From contig NC_008278.1 of the NCBI RefSeq assembly GCF_000058485.1, forward strand, positions 4,954,962-5,018,961: a stretch of 64,000 nucleotides of DNA. Reading direction: 5' to 3'. This stretch comes from Frankia alni ACN14a. GTDB lineage: Bacteria; Actinomycetota; Actinomycetes; Frankiales; Frankiaceae. The stretch's first letter is position 1, and every line of letters begins with the position of its first letter. A program made the translations under genes and the position numbers. The notes beneath the pieces are model-generated. The model did not search any database. It saw only the letters and a program-made list of their open reading frames with translations, and had not been told where the DNA came from. Below, piece after piece: positions 51,487 through 59,858 of the stretch.

Positions 51487-53664
51487 TCAGCTGCGCGACG
51501 GGGGTCGACCCTCGATGCGCCGGCCCGACCGGGCGGGCACTCCCTGCTGCTGGCCGCGTCCCCCCGGCCCGGCTCCCGCCTCGTCCCCGGTCGGGAGCGA
51601 GTCCGGCCGCCCGGCCTCCGCCGACCCCACGCCCCCGGCCACACCACCCCCGGCCGTCTCACCCCCGGCGCGCCCCTCCCCCGGCACCTTGCCACCGTCC
51701 GTCAGTCCGCCACGGGGCAGTCCCCCGGCCCACTCCGCGGGGGCGCGTTCCGAGGCCGGCAGGGTCGTGGGCGGCAGGGTCGTGGGCGGCAGGGTCGTGG
51801 GCGGGGCCGACGGTCGTGCCGCGGCCCGGGAGCGGAGCAGCTCGGACATCTTCGCCGCCGGCAACGGCACCGAGATCGCCTCGCCCTGAAGCAGGTCGCA
51901 GCCAAGGTCGATCATCATCGCCAGCGTGCGCTCGTCCTCGATCCCCTCGCCGACCACCCGCAGCCCGAGCCGGTGGCCCAGGTCGAGCACCGATCGGACG
52001 ATCGCGGCGTCGGGCAGGCTGCCGCGGGCATCCGTGACGAAACCCCGGTCGATCTTGACCTCGTCGAAGGGGAGCGTCTTGAGGATCTCCATCGAGCTGT
52101 AGCCGGTACCGAAGTCGTCCAGGGACAGCGAGACTCCCTGCGTCCGCAGTTCACTCAGCATCGTCGCCGCCCGGGTCGGCTGGGTGACCAGTGCGCTCTC
52201 GGTGATCTCCAGGGTGAGGACGTCGCTGGCCAGGCCGTGGGCCGCCAGTGAGCCGGCAACGACCTGGGGCAGGTCGTCGAGCACCAGCATCCGGGCGGAG
52301 AGGTTCACCGAGACGGGCAGGCGCAGGCCCTCGTCCGCCCAGGCGGCGCACTGGCGCAGCGCCTCGTCGAGGACCCAGCGGGTCAGATCGGCGATCAACG
52401 GGGAGCGTTCGGCGACGGGCAGGAACACGCCGGGCGCCAGCAGCCCCCGCGTGGGGTGGTGCCAGCGCAGCAGCGCCTCCGCGCCGACGATCCCACCCGA
52501 GCATGCCGACTGCAGCGGCTGGTAGTACAGCACCAGCTCGCCGCGAGTGATCGCGGTGCGCAGCTGCGCGTACAGCGCGATCTCCTCGGGCCGCACGCCG
52601 GTGATGCCGGGATCCCACAGCCCGACGCTCTCCCCCACGCGCTTGGCCCGCAGCAGCGCCGAGTCGGCGCAGGTCAGCAGCCCGCTCATGGTGGTGCTGT
52701 CGCGGGGGGCGACGGCGATCCCCACGGAGGCGTCCACCTCGACGTCGACGCCGCAGACCTGGAAGGGGCCCTGGATCTGGCGCAGGACCCGCCGGCCGAG
52801 CACCCGGCGCCGCTTCGTCTCCGCCGCGGTGGGCACCGGCAGGGGCGCTCCCGGGCGGCTGGCGGCCATCGCGACCGTGGAGGGGACCGGCATCCCGCGG
52901 AAGACGAGGGCGAACTCGTCCCCGCCGGCCCGGCCGACGAAGGCCGGGATCGGCCGCAGCCCGGACAGCGTCCTCGCGATGATCTGCAGCAGCCGGTCCC
53001 CGCCGACGTGCCCGAGCGCATCGTTGATCTCATGGAAGCGGTTGATGTCGACCAGGATCAGGATCGCCTCCCGACCCTCCGCCTGGATCTCCGCCACGGC
53101 GGTCTCGCCACCTTCGAGGGTGCCGGCCCGGTTGGCCAGGTGCGTGAGGGGATCGGCGTGGCTTTGCAGCAGGCCCGCCCGGAACAGGCCCTTCACCACC
53201 GCTCCGGCCACGACCGTGCTGAGCGCCGCCGACATCGGACCCGCCGTCTGACCCAGGTCGCCGCCGGCCGCCACGCCCGCCACAAGCGCGCCGGTGATCA
53301 TGGCGATCACCAGGACCGCCATGGGAGCCGTCACCAGAGCGACATACGCACACAGCGGGGGGAACCAGACCAGGTACATGTCGGCGTCGCTGCCGGCGCT
53401 GGCTCCGGCGAGCGCGAGGGCGAGGGCGGCTGCCAGCGAGGCGGCGGCGAACGGCGGCACCCAGCTCCAGCGCGGCCTCGCCACCAGTCCCAGCACGACG
53501 TTGGCCGCCGCGACCAGCAGGCCGACCCAGCTCTCCCAGCGCAGCTGGCCCGGTGAGCCGGGCAGGACGGCGGCGAGCAGGAACAGGGCGGCGGCGCCCG
53601 TCGGCGCGGCGACGAGGAACCGCCGACGGTCGGCGAACGTACGACCGCTGTGCACGAACCGCAT
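51487..53664 (-). CDS. Membrane-bound GGDEF-EAL protein (cyclic di-GMP turnover)
   Basis: The roughly 725-residue protein has five or six N-terminal membrane segments, then a GGDEF domain (DPLTHLANRAGTLEGGE, ILILVDINRFHEINDALGHVGGDRLL, FVGRAGGDEFALVF) and an EAL domain (ELVLYYQPLQ, GAEALLRWHHPTRGLL, PVSVNLSARML, LEITESALV, LDDFGTGYSS, EVKIDRGFV, VVGEGIEDERT). GGDEF, EAL and the catalytic acidic residues are intact, so it could make or break cyclic di-GMP. The C-terminal 120 residues are Pro/Thr/Gly-rich and include a 15-bp repeat. Start ATG 53664 lies very close to GGAGGG; the frame runs to 53730. Confidence 0.9.
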   Translation of the reverse strand: MRFVHSGRTFADRRRFLVAAPTGAAALFLLAAVLPGSPGQLRWESWVGLLVAAANVVLGLVARPRWSWVPPFAAASLAAALALALAGASAGSDADMYLVWFPPLCAYVALVTAPMAVLVIAMITGALVAGVAAGGDLGQTAGPMSAALSTVVAGAVVKGLFRAGLLQSHADPLTHLANRAGTLEGGETAVAEIQAEGREAILILVDINRFHEINDALGHVGGDRLLQIIARTLSGLRPIPAFVGRAGGDEFALVFRGMPVPSTVAMAASRPGAPLPVPTAAETKRRRVLGRRVLRQIQGPFQVCGVDVEVDASVGIAVAPRDSTTMSGLLTCADSALLRAKRVGESVGLWDPGITGVRPEEIALYAQLRTAITRGELVLYYQPLQSACSGGIVGAEALLRWHHPTRGLLAPGVFLPVAERSPLIADLTRWVLDEALRQCAAWADEGLRLPVSVNLSARMLVLDDLPQVVAGSLAAHGLASDVLTLEITESALVTQPTRAATMLSELRTQGVSLSLDDFGTGYSSMEILKTLPFDEVKIDRGFVTDARGSLPDAAIVRSVLDLGHRLGLRVVGEGIEDERTLAMMIDLGCDLLQGEAISVPLPAAKMSELLRSRAAARPSAPPTTLPPTTLPPTTLPASERAPAEWAGGLPRGGLTDGGKVPGEGRAGGETAGGGVAGGVGSAEAGRPDSLPTGDEAGAGPGGRGQQQGVPARSGRRIEGRPPSRS
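51758..51802 (-). repeat. 15-bp tandem repeat in GGDEF-EAL tail
   Basis: Three perfect copies of GGCAGGGTCGTGGGC encode PTTLP units in the protein tail. Confidence 0.88.
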
Positions 53665-54014
53665 CCCTCCCCGCCGCTCCGGCCGGTCCACAGGACGTGG
53701 CCCGGACCGCCCATTCCGCCACGGTCCCACGGCGGGCTATTCGGCTGGGTCGACATATCCGGCGGAGAATTGCGGGCCGCACCAGGGCCACGGTGACCCG
53801 GTGCCGAGGTCACCACCCGCGACGCTGACGAGATCCAGGTCAGGCTTTCTTCAACATAGCCGGTGCGGCGCAGCGGCTAACATCCGCGTCCGATACCTGC
53901 ACCGCCACCACGCGACCATGTCCGGACATAGCCCGCCGCGCGTCCACGGAAATCCCGGCCGGAACGTATACAGACCATCGGCACAACCTCCCCGGGAATG
54001 GGCGTTTCCGGCAT
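53665..54014. other. Intergenic region GGDEF-EAL–polA
   Basis: No gene is supported. The region follows polA on the same strand and must contain the promoter of the GGDEF-EAL gene. I see no strong hairpin or repeat. Confidence 0.45.
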
Positions 54015-57000
54015 TCAGTGGGCGGCGTCGTCCCAGGTCCGGCCGGCTCCGACGCTGACGTCGAGGGGCACCGACATGGTGTATGCCGACGTCATCTCGG
54101 CGCGGACGAGCGCCTCGACCGCGTCGTACTCGCCGGGAGCGATCTCCAGCACGAGTTCGTCGTGGACCTGGAGCAGCAGCCGGGAGGCATGCCCGCCGGC
54201 CCGCAGCGCCCGGTCCACCCCCAACATGGCAATCTTGATGATGTCGGCGGCCGAGCCCTGAATCGGGGCGTTGAGGGCCATCCGCTCGGCCATCTGCCGG
54301 CGCTGGGCGTTGTCGCTGGTCAGGTCGGGCAGGTAGCGCCGGCGGCCGAGCATCGTCTCGGTGTAGCCGTCCCGGCGGGCTCGTTCGACCACGCCGCGCA
54401 GGAAGTCGCGCACCCCGCCGAATCGGCCGAAGTAGGCGTCCATGTGCTCGCGCGCCTCGTCGGGGGCGATCCCGAGCTGGCTGGCGAGTCCGAACGCCGA
54501 CAGCCCGTACGCCAGCCCGTAGGACATCGCCTTGATGCGCCGCCGCAGTTCGGGGTCGACCTCGCTGACGGGCAGGCCGAACGCCTCCGCGGCGACGAAG
54601 GTGTGCAGGTCTTCGCCGGACCCGAACGCCTCGATGAGGCCCTCGTCGCCGGACAGGTGCGCCATGATCCGCATCTCGATCTGCGAGTAGTCGGCGGTGA
54701 GCAGGGTCTCGTAGCCGGGGCCGACGACGAAGGCGCGCCGGATCTGGCGCCCCTCGGCGGTGCGGATCGGGATGTTCTGCAGGTTCGGGTCCGTGGACGA
54801 CAGCCGGCCCGTGGCGGCGATCATCTGGTTGAACGTGGTGTGGATGCGGCCGGCATCGTCGATCATGGGCAGTAGCGAGTCGACGACGGTCTTGAGCCTG
54901 GCCACGTCCCGGTGGCGCAGCAGCACCGGCAGCAGCGGATGGTCGGACTGCACCGCGAGCCACGCGAGGGCGTCGGCGTCGGTGGTGTAGCCGGTCTTGA
55001 TCTTCTTGGTCTTGGGCAGACCGAGGTCGTCGAACAGGATCTGCTGAAGCTGCTTGGGGGAACCGAGGTTGAACGTCCGGCCGACGATCTCGTGGGCCTG
55101 CGCGGCGACGGCCGTGACCTCGCCGCCGTAGTGCTTCTGCAGCTCGGTCAGATGATCCTGGTCGGCGGCGATGCCGGCCCGCTCCATCCCGGCGAGGACC
55201 GTGACCAGCGGAAGCTCCATGTCCCGCAGCAGGACCGCGGCGGAGCGGCGCTCCAGGTCCGCGTCGAGCTCGTCGGCGAGCTCCAGGCACGCGCGGGCCC
55301 GCACCGCGTCGGCGTGGGACTCCTCCGCCTCCCCGGAGCCGTCGAGGGTGAGCTGGCCGTTGCCGGCCGGCTCGACGGCCAGATCCCGGTGCAGGTAGCG
55401 GGCGACCAGATCGGCCAGGTCGAACGAGCGCTGGCCGGGCAGGGCCAGGTAGGCGGCCAGCGCGGTGTCACTGGTGACGCCGGCCAGTGTCAGGCCCAGC
55501 TCCGCGAGAGCCAGCATCGGACCCTTGACGTCGTGCGCCGCCTTCGGCTGGTGGGCGTCGGCGAGCCAGCCGCCGAGCGCCGCCAGGTCCGCCGGGGTGA
55601 GCTGGGTCGGGTCCAGCCAGGCCGCGGCGCCGTCGGCCGAGGCCAGCGCGAGGCCGGACAGCACGCCCGTGCCCCGCCCCCAGGTTCCGCGGGGATGCAG
55701 GCCGGTACGGCCGACGCCGCGGGCGTGCTCGTCGAGCCACTGGGCCACCTCGTCGGGGCCGAGGGTGGTCAGCTCGACCTCGAAGCCCTCCTCCACGGGC
55801 GGCGGGGCGGTGGCCAGGGCGGCGTAGAGGCGCTCACGCAGGACGCGGAACTGCAGCGTGTCGAACAACTGGTGGACGGCCTCGCGGTCCCAGGGACGCA
55901 GGCGCAGCTCGTCCGGGCCGACGGGGAGCGGGACATCGCGCGACAGCTCGGTCAGCGAACGGTTGCGGATGACCGACGCCAGATGGGCGCGCAGCGACGC
56001 CCCGGTCTTCCCGCCGATCTCGTCGGCCCGGTCCACCAGCTCGGCGAGGGACCCGAACTGCTGGATCCACTTGGTCGCGGTCTTCTCCCCCACCCCCGGC
56101 ACGGAGGGCAGGTTGTCGGACGGGTCGCCGCGCAGCGCCGCAAAATCCGGGTACTGCACCGGCGAGAGACCGTACTTCGCCTGCACCTCGTCCGGGGTGA
56201 AGCGGGTCATGTCGGAGATGCCCTTGCGGGTCATCAGGACCGTGACCCGCTCGTCGACGAGCTGCAACGCGTCCCGGTCGCCGGTCACGACCAGCACGTC
56301 CATCCCCACCGCGGCGCCCGCGGTCGCGAGCGTGGCGATCACGTCGTCGGCCTCGTAGCCGGCGGCGCTGACCCCCGGCACGGCGAGCGCGTCGCACACC
56401 TGATGAATGAGGCTGACCTGCCCGACGAAGTCGGCCGGGGTCTCCGAGCGGCCCGCCTTGTACTCGGCGTACTGGGTGTGGCGGAAGGTCGGCGTCGGCA
56501 GGTCCCAGGCGACCGCCACGTGGGTCGGCTTCTCGTCGCGCAGGACGTTGATGAGCATCGAGGTGAATCCGTACACGGCATTGGTCGGCTGACCGGTGGT
56601 GGTGGAGAAGTTCTCCACCGGCAACGCGTAGAAAGCGCGGTAGGCCAGCGAATGCCCGTCAAGCAGCAACAGCCGCGGGACCGTGGCTGCGGCTGCGGCT
56701 GCGGCCTTCTTCGCCGCGGGCGCCGCCTTCTTCGCCGCGGGCGCCCTCGCCGGCCGAGCCGCCGCCGTGGGCTTCGCCGCCGCGGCCGACCCACCTGCCG
56801 CGGGCGCGCTCGTCTCGACGGCATCGCCGGCTCCGGCAGCGAGAGCCGCGTCGGTCGACAACTCGGCCCCGGCGGACCCCGCCTCGTCGGCGGATCGTGC
56901 TTGGCCAGCGGATCGTGCCTGGCCGGCGGACCCTGCCTGGGCGACCGACCCCGCGTCGGCGGCGGACCCCGCCGGCGGAACCTCGGCGGCGGACGGAGCC

Positions 57001-57038
57001 GACTGGTCGGCGGGCGAGTTCGACGTGGTGACGGACAC
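54015..57038 (-). CDS. polA: DNA polymerase I with long Ala-rich N-terminal extension
   Basis: The 1007-residue protein has a 5' nuclease domain (LLLLDGHSLAYRAFYALP, AGYEADDVIATLA, VPGVGEKTATKWIQQFGS), a middle domain, and a complete polymerase domain: TADYSQIEMRIMAHLSGDEG (motif A), RRRIKAMSYGLAYGLSAFGL (motif B/O-helix) and LQVHDELVLEI (motif C). The 3'-5' exonuclease region (around LSGLALASADGAAAWLDP) lacks the DxE metal pair, as in other actinobacterial PolA. The first 115 residues are an Ala/Ser/Gly-rich extension with 18-bp repeats and PAAKKA units; family members usually lack it. The start is GTG 57038; a start nearer VPRLLLLDG has no obvious codon. Confidence 0.95.
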   Translation of the reverse strand: MSVTTSNSPADQSAPSAAEVPPAGSAADAGSVAQAGSAGQARSAGQARSADEAGSAGAELSTDAALAAGAGDAVETSAPAAGGSAAAAKPTAAARPARAPAAKKAAPAAKKAAAAAAATVPRLLLLDGHSLAYRAFYALPVENFSTTTGQPTNAVYGFTSMLINVLRDEKPTHVAVAWDLPTPTFRHTQYAEYKAGRSETPADFVGQVSLIHQVCDALAVPGVSAAGYEADDVIATLATAGAAVGMDVLVVTGDRDALQLVDERVTVLMTRKGISDMTRFTPDEVQAKYGLSPVQYPDFAALRGDPSDNLPSVPGVGEKTATKWIQQFGSLAELVDRADEIGGKTGASLRAHLASVIRNRSLTELSRDVPLPVGPDELRLRPWDREAVHQLFDTLQFRVLRERLYAALATAPPPVEEGFEVELTTLGPDEVAQWLDEHARGVGRTGLHPRGTWGRGTGVLSGLALASADGAAAWLDPTQLTPADLAALGGWLADAHQPKAAHDVKGPMLALAELGLTLAGVTSDTALAAYLALPGQRSFDLADLVARYLHRDLAVEPAGNGQLTLDGSGEAEESHADAVRARACLELADELDADLERRSAAVLLRDMELPLVTVLAGMERAGIAADQDHLTELQKHYGGEVTAVAAQAHEIVGRTFNLGSPKQLQQILFDDLGLPKTKKIKTGYTTDADALAWLAVQSDHPLLPVLLRHRDVARLKTVVDSLLPMIDDAGRIHTTFNQMIAATGRLSSTDPNLQNIPIRTAEGRQIRRAFVVGPGYETLLTADYSQIEMRIMAHLSGDEGLIEAFGSGEDLHTFVAAEAFGLPVSEVDPELRRRIKAMSYGLAYGLSAFGLASQLGIAPDEAREHMDAYFGRFGGVRDFLRGVVERARRDGYTETMLGRRRYLPDLTSDNAQRRQMAERMALNAPIQGSAADIIKIAMLGVDRALRAGGHASRLLLQVHDELVLEIAPGEYDAVEALVRAEMTSAYTMSVPLDVSVGAGRTWDDAAH

Positions 57039-57351
57039 GCGGCGAGTTTAGGCCGTGCGTCCGACAGTTTCGTCGCCTGTGGGCGGTCCGCCGCGGCGCG
57101 GGGCCACTGCACGCCCGGCACCACGCGGTGGTGACCGCGACCTCCGCACTGTTCGGGCGGCCTGCCCTGCCCTCCCTCCGCAGCCTCCGGGTCGCCTCGG
57201 CGCTTCGACGCCCGTGGGTGCGTTCCCCTGCACAGCGGTCGCGGGGCGGTTCCGGTGGCCGTCCGGCGGCGAGGCGAGCGCCGCGCTGCCACCACAGACC
57301 GTCACCGGACACCGCAAGGAACAGGTGAGCGGCTGCACTAGGCTGATGGTC
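57039..57351. other. Divergent region polA–thioesterase with leaderless promoter
   Basis: TAGGCT at 57339-57344 fits a -10 box and ends seven bases before ATG 57352. AAGGA at 57316-57320 stands before an alternative in-frame GTG at 57325. No gene is seen in the rest. Confidence 0.5.
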
Positions 57352-57930
57352 ATGACCGCTGCCGATGCCGCGCCCGCGGCTGACGACATCGCCGCGATCC
57401 AGAGCAGCGGCGCAGGCGCCGGCACAGACGTCGGCGGGAACGGCGGTACAGACGCCGGCGGTACAGACGCCGGCGGCGACCGGCGCGCCGAAGCCGACGC
57501 GGTGCGGCTCGCCGCGCAGATCAACGCCGCGCGCGGGGAGATCGAGCAGCGGATGGGCATCGTCCTCACCGAGGCGAGCCCCGACCGGCTGGTCGCCACG
57601 ATGCCCGTCGAGGGCAATCGGCAGCCCTACGGTCTCCTGCACGGCGGCGCCTCCGTGGTGCTCGCGGAGACGCTGGGCTCGGTCGGGGCGAACCTGGACG
57701 CGCCGCCCGGCTCGATGGCCGTCGGCATCGAAATCAGTGCCTCGCATCACCGGTCGGCGACCTCGGGCACCGTCACCGCCGTCGCCACCCGGATCCGTGG
57801 GGGGCGCACCCTTGTCACCTACGACATCCGGATCACCGACGACGCCGGCCGCGTGACCTGCACCTGTCGCCTCACCTGCATGATCCGCGGCGGCCTGTCG
57901 GCCGGTCGGAACGAATCCGACCCACGCTGA
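57352..57930 (+). CDS. PaaI/hotdog-fold thioesterase
   Basis: The 192-residue protein has a hotdog thioesterase domain: GEIEQRMGIVLTEASPDRLVATMPV, QPYGLLHGGASVVLAETLGSVGAN with the HGG and catalytic acidic residue, GIEISASHHRSATSGTVTAVATRI and the end TYDIRITDDAGRVTCTCRLT. It likely hydrolyses an aromatic or acyl-CoA thioester. The first 45 residues are Gly/Ala/Asp-rich. ATG 57352 is favoured by the leaderless promoter; GTG 57325 or ATG 57346 are possible. It is divergent from polA. Confidence 0.88.
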   Translation: MTAADAAPAADDIAAIQSSGAGAGTDVGGNGGTDAGGTDAGGDRRAEADAVRLAAQINAARGEIEQRMGIVLTEASPDRLVATMPVEGNRQPYGLLHGGASVVLAETLGSVGANLDAPPGSMAVGIEISASHHRSATSGTVTAVATRIRGGRTLVTYDIRITDDAGRVTCTCRLTCMIRGGLSAGRNESDPR

Positions 57931-58422
57931 CCGGAGTGGACCGCCGCCACCCGGGACACAAAATCCGGGCAAGGATCGCCCTGATCGCAGTATTTCCCGT
58001 TTCTCCTGCCCACCAAAGAGGATGCCCGAACGGACACACCGGACCACTCCGGTGCATTGACCAGATGCATGGACCGGCCTAATCTCATCGCCGGTGGCAC
58101 CCGGGAGGGGCGAGTAGACAACGCCCGGACGCGGGGAAGGTCCGGACGGCACCAAAGTCGATCCCGGGTGCCTCAACCTTGAATCCCCGGTCGTGCGAAC
58201 CCCGACCGGGGCATCGACCCTGGATCCCCGTCTGCGGCCTACAGCCACCCGAACGTCACAGCGACCCGAACGTCACAGCGACCCGAACGTCACAGCGACC
58301 CGAACGGCACAGCGACCCGAAGGTCACAGCAGCCCGGACGGCAGACCGCCGGGTCCGCCCCGCGTGACGCGGACGGACCCGGCGCAGGCGCGGCGGTGCG
58401 GGACCGGGGACCAGCCGTGGCG
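57931..58422. other. Intergenic region thioesterase–solute-binding gene
   Basis: No gene is supported. A less GC-rich stretch lies at about 57955-58030, and a 17-bp tandem repeat at 58251-58335. Confidence 0.5.
58251..58335 (+). repeat. 17-bp tandem repeat, five units
   Basis: Three perfect copies of GAACGTCACAGCGACCC (58251-58301) and two near copies (58302-58335). The unit length and the GAACG start match the 17-bp repeat before tal at 9266, though the rest differs. Confidence 0.88.
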
Positions 58423-59595
58423 TTACGGCTTGATGAGTGACTCGACCGGGCCGAGCACCGTCCGCTTCCCGTCCCGCACCTCGTAGAGGTAGACCGTCGC
58501 CCCCTCCACCTCGCCGTTCTTGCGGAACCGGATCTGCTTGGTGACGCCGGGGACGTTCACGGAGCCGAACGCGGCCGCGACCGACTCCCGGGTGGCCCCC
58601 GGGCCGATCTTGCGCAGCACCTCGATGATCGCGTTGGTGGCGTCGTACGCCTCGCCGGAGTACGTGCCCGGCCGCGCCCCGCTGTTGACCGTCCGGTACT
58701 CGGCGACGAATTCGGCCGCGGCGGGATCGCTGTTCGGATCTCCGCAGGCGCAGGTGAGCAGCGTGCCCTCGGCGTTGCCGACGCCGGCCTCCCGGATGAG
58801 CTGGTCGTCGTTGGACCCGTCCCCGCTGACGATCTTCCCGGTGAAGCCCTTGCTGCGCAGCGTCTTCGTCAGCGCCGCGAGCTCCGAGTAGTAGCCGGAG
58901 TAGTAGAGCACGTCCGGATGCGCATCGATGATCTTCGTAGCCTGAGAGGTGTAGTCCTTCGTCGGGTTGATGCCGTCGTGGACGACCGTGACGTCGTGGG
59001 CGGTCAGCGCCTGCTCGAGCGCCCCGGACAGGCCGATGCCGTACTCACTGCGGTCGTCCAGCGAGTAGACCTTCGTCGCCTTCAGCACCTTCGTCAGGTA
59101 TTCGGCCGCAGCCGCGCCCTGGACCGTGTCGGGGGCGATCACCCGGTAGAAGGTGAGGAAGCCGAGGTCGGTGAGCGCCGGGTTCGTCGCCGACGGACTC
59201 ACCGACAGCAGGCCGGCCTGGGAGTAGAGCGGCTCGCTCGACTTCGTCGGCCCGGAGAAGACCGGACCGACGACGGCGACGACGCCCGGGTTGTCGAGGA
59301 GCTTCTGCGCGGCGGTCGGGCCCTGGTCGGGGTTGCCCTGGTCGTCCGAGGAGACCAGCCGCAGCCGGAACGGCAGATCCTCGCGCCGATTGGCCAGGTC
59401 GACGGCGGTCACTACGCCGTCGAAGGCGTTGATGCCAAGTTGCTGGTTGTCGCCGGACAGCGGCCCCTGGAAGCCGATGACGAACTCCTTCTTGCCGACC
59501 TCGGCGGTGGAGCCGCCGCACCCGCCGAGCGCGGCCACGGCCGCCAGCACCCCCGCGGCCCCCAGCACTGCCCATCGCCGTCCAGGACCGCTCAT
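58423..59595 (-). CDS. Branched-chain amino acid-type (Peripla_BP_6) binding lipoprotein
   Basis: The 390-residue protein has a lipoprotein signal (RRWAVLGAAGVLAAVAAL, lipobox LGGC) and a type I periplasmic-binding fold: KKEFVIGFQGPLSGDNQQLG, PGVVAVVGPVFSGPTKSSEPL, SPSATNPALTDLGFLTFYRV, KVYSLDDRSEYGIGLSGALE and TYSGEAYDATNAIIEVLRK. It should bind an amino acid-like ligand. ATG 59595 has GGAAGGA upstream. The liv-type permeases and ATPases that usually follow are absent. It is downstream of another binding-protein gene and pdtaR on the same strand. Confidence 0.92.
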   Translation of the reverse strand: MSGPGRRWAVLGAAGVLAAVAALGGCGGSTAEVGKKEFVIGFQGPLSGDNQQLGINAFDGVVTAVDLANRREDLPFRLRLVSSDDQGNPDQGPTAAQKLLDNPGVVAVVGPVFSGPTKSSEPLYSQAGLLSVSPSATNPALTDLGFLTFYRVIAPDTVQGAAAAEYLTKVLKATKVYSLDDRSEYGIGLSGALEQALTAHDVTVVHDGINPTKDYTSQATKIIDAHPDVLYYSGYYSELAALTKTLRSKGFTGKIVSGDGSNDDQLIREAGVGNAEGTLLTCACGDPNSDPAAAEFVAEYRTVNSGARPGTYSGEAYDATNAIIEVLRKIGPGATRESVAAAFGSVNVPGVTKQIRFRKNGEVEGATVYLYEVRDGKRTVLGPVESLIKP

Positions 59596-59858
59596 GACAC
59601 GTCCTTCCGCAGCACTTCGCCGCTGGTGTCGGCACCCCGGGCACCGGAGTCCGCCGGAACCGTCGTCGCGAAATCAAGTAACCGATCGACGACTTGTCGC
59701 GACGAAACCTAGCCTGCGATACCGACCAAGGAAAGCCCGTAGTGAGCGTGTCGTAGCCTTGAGTAGTTCCTTGGAGTGGAGGCGGAACGTAGGGCCGCGC
59801 GACCACACCCGCTCGGCGGGTACGACGACCGGCGGCGCCGCGGGAACCGACTCGCGGG

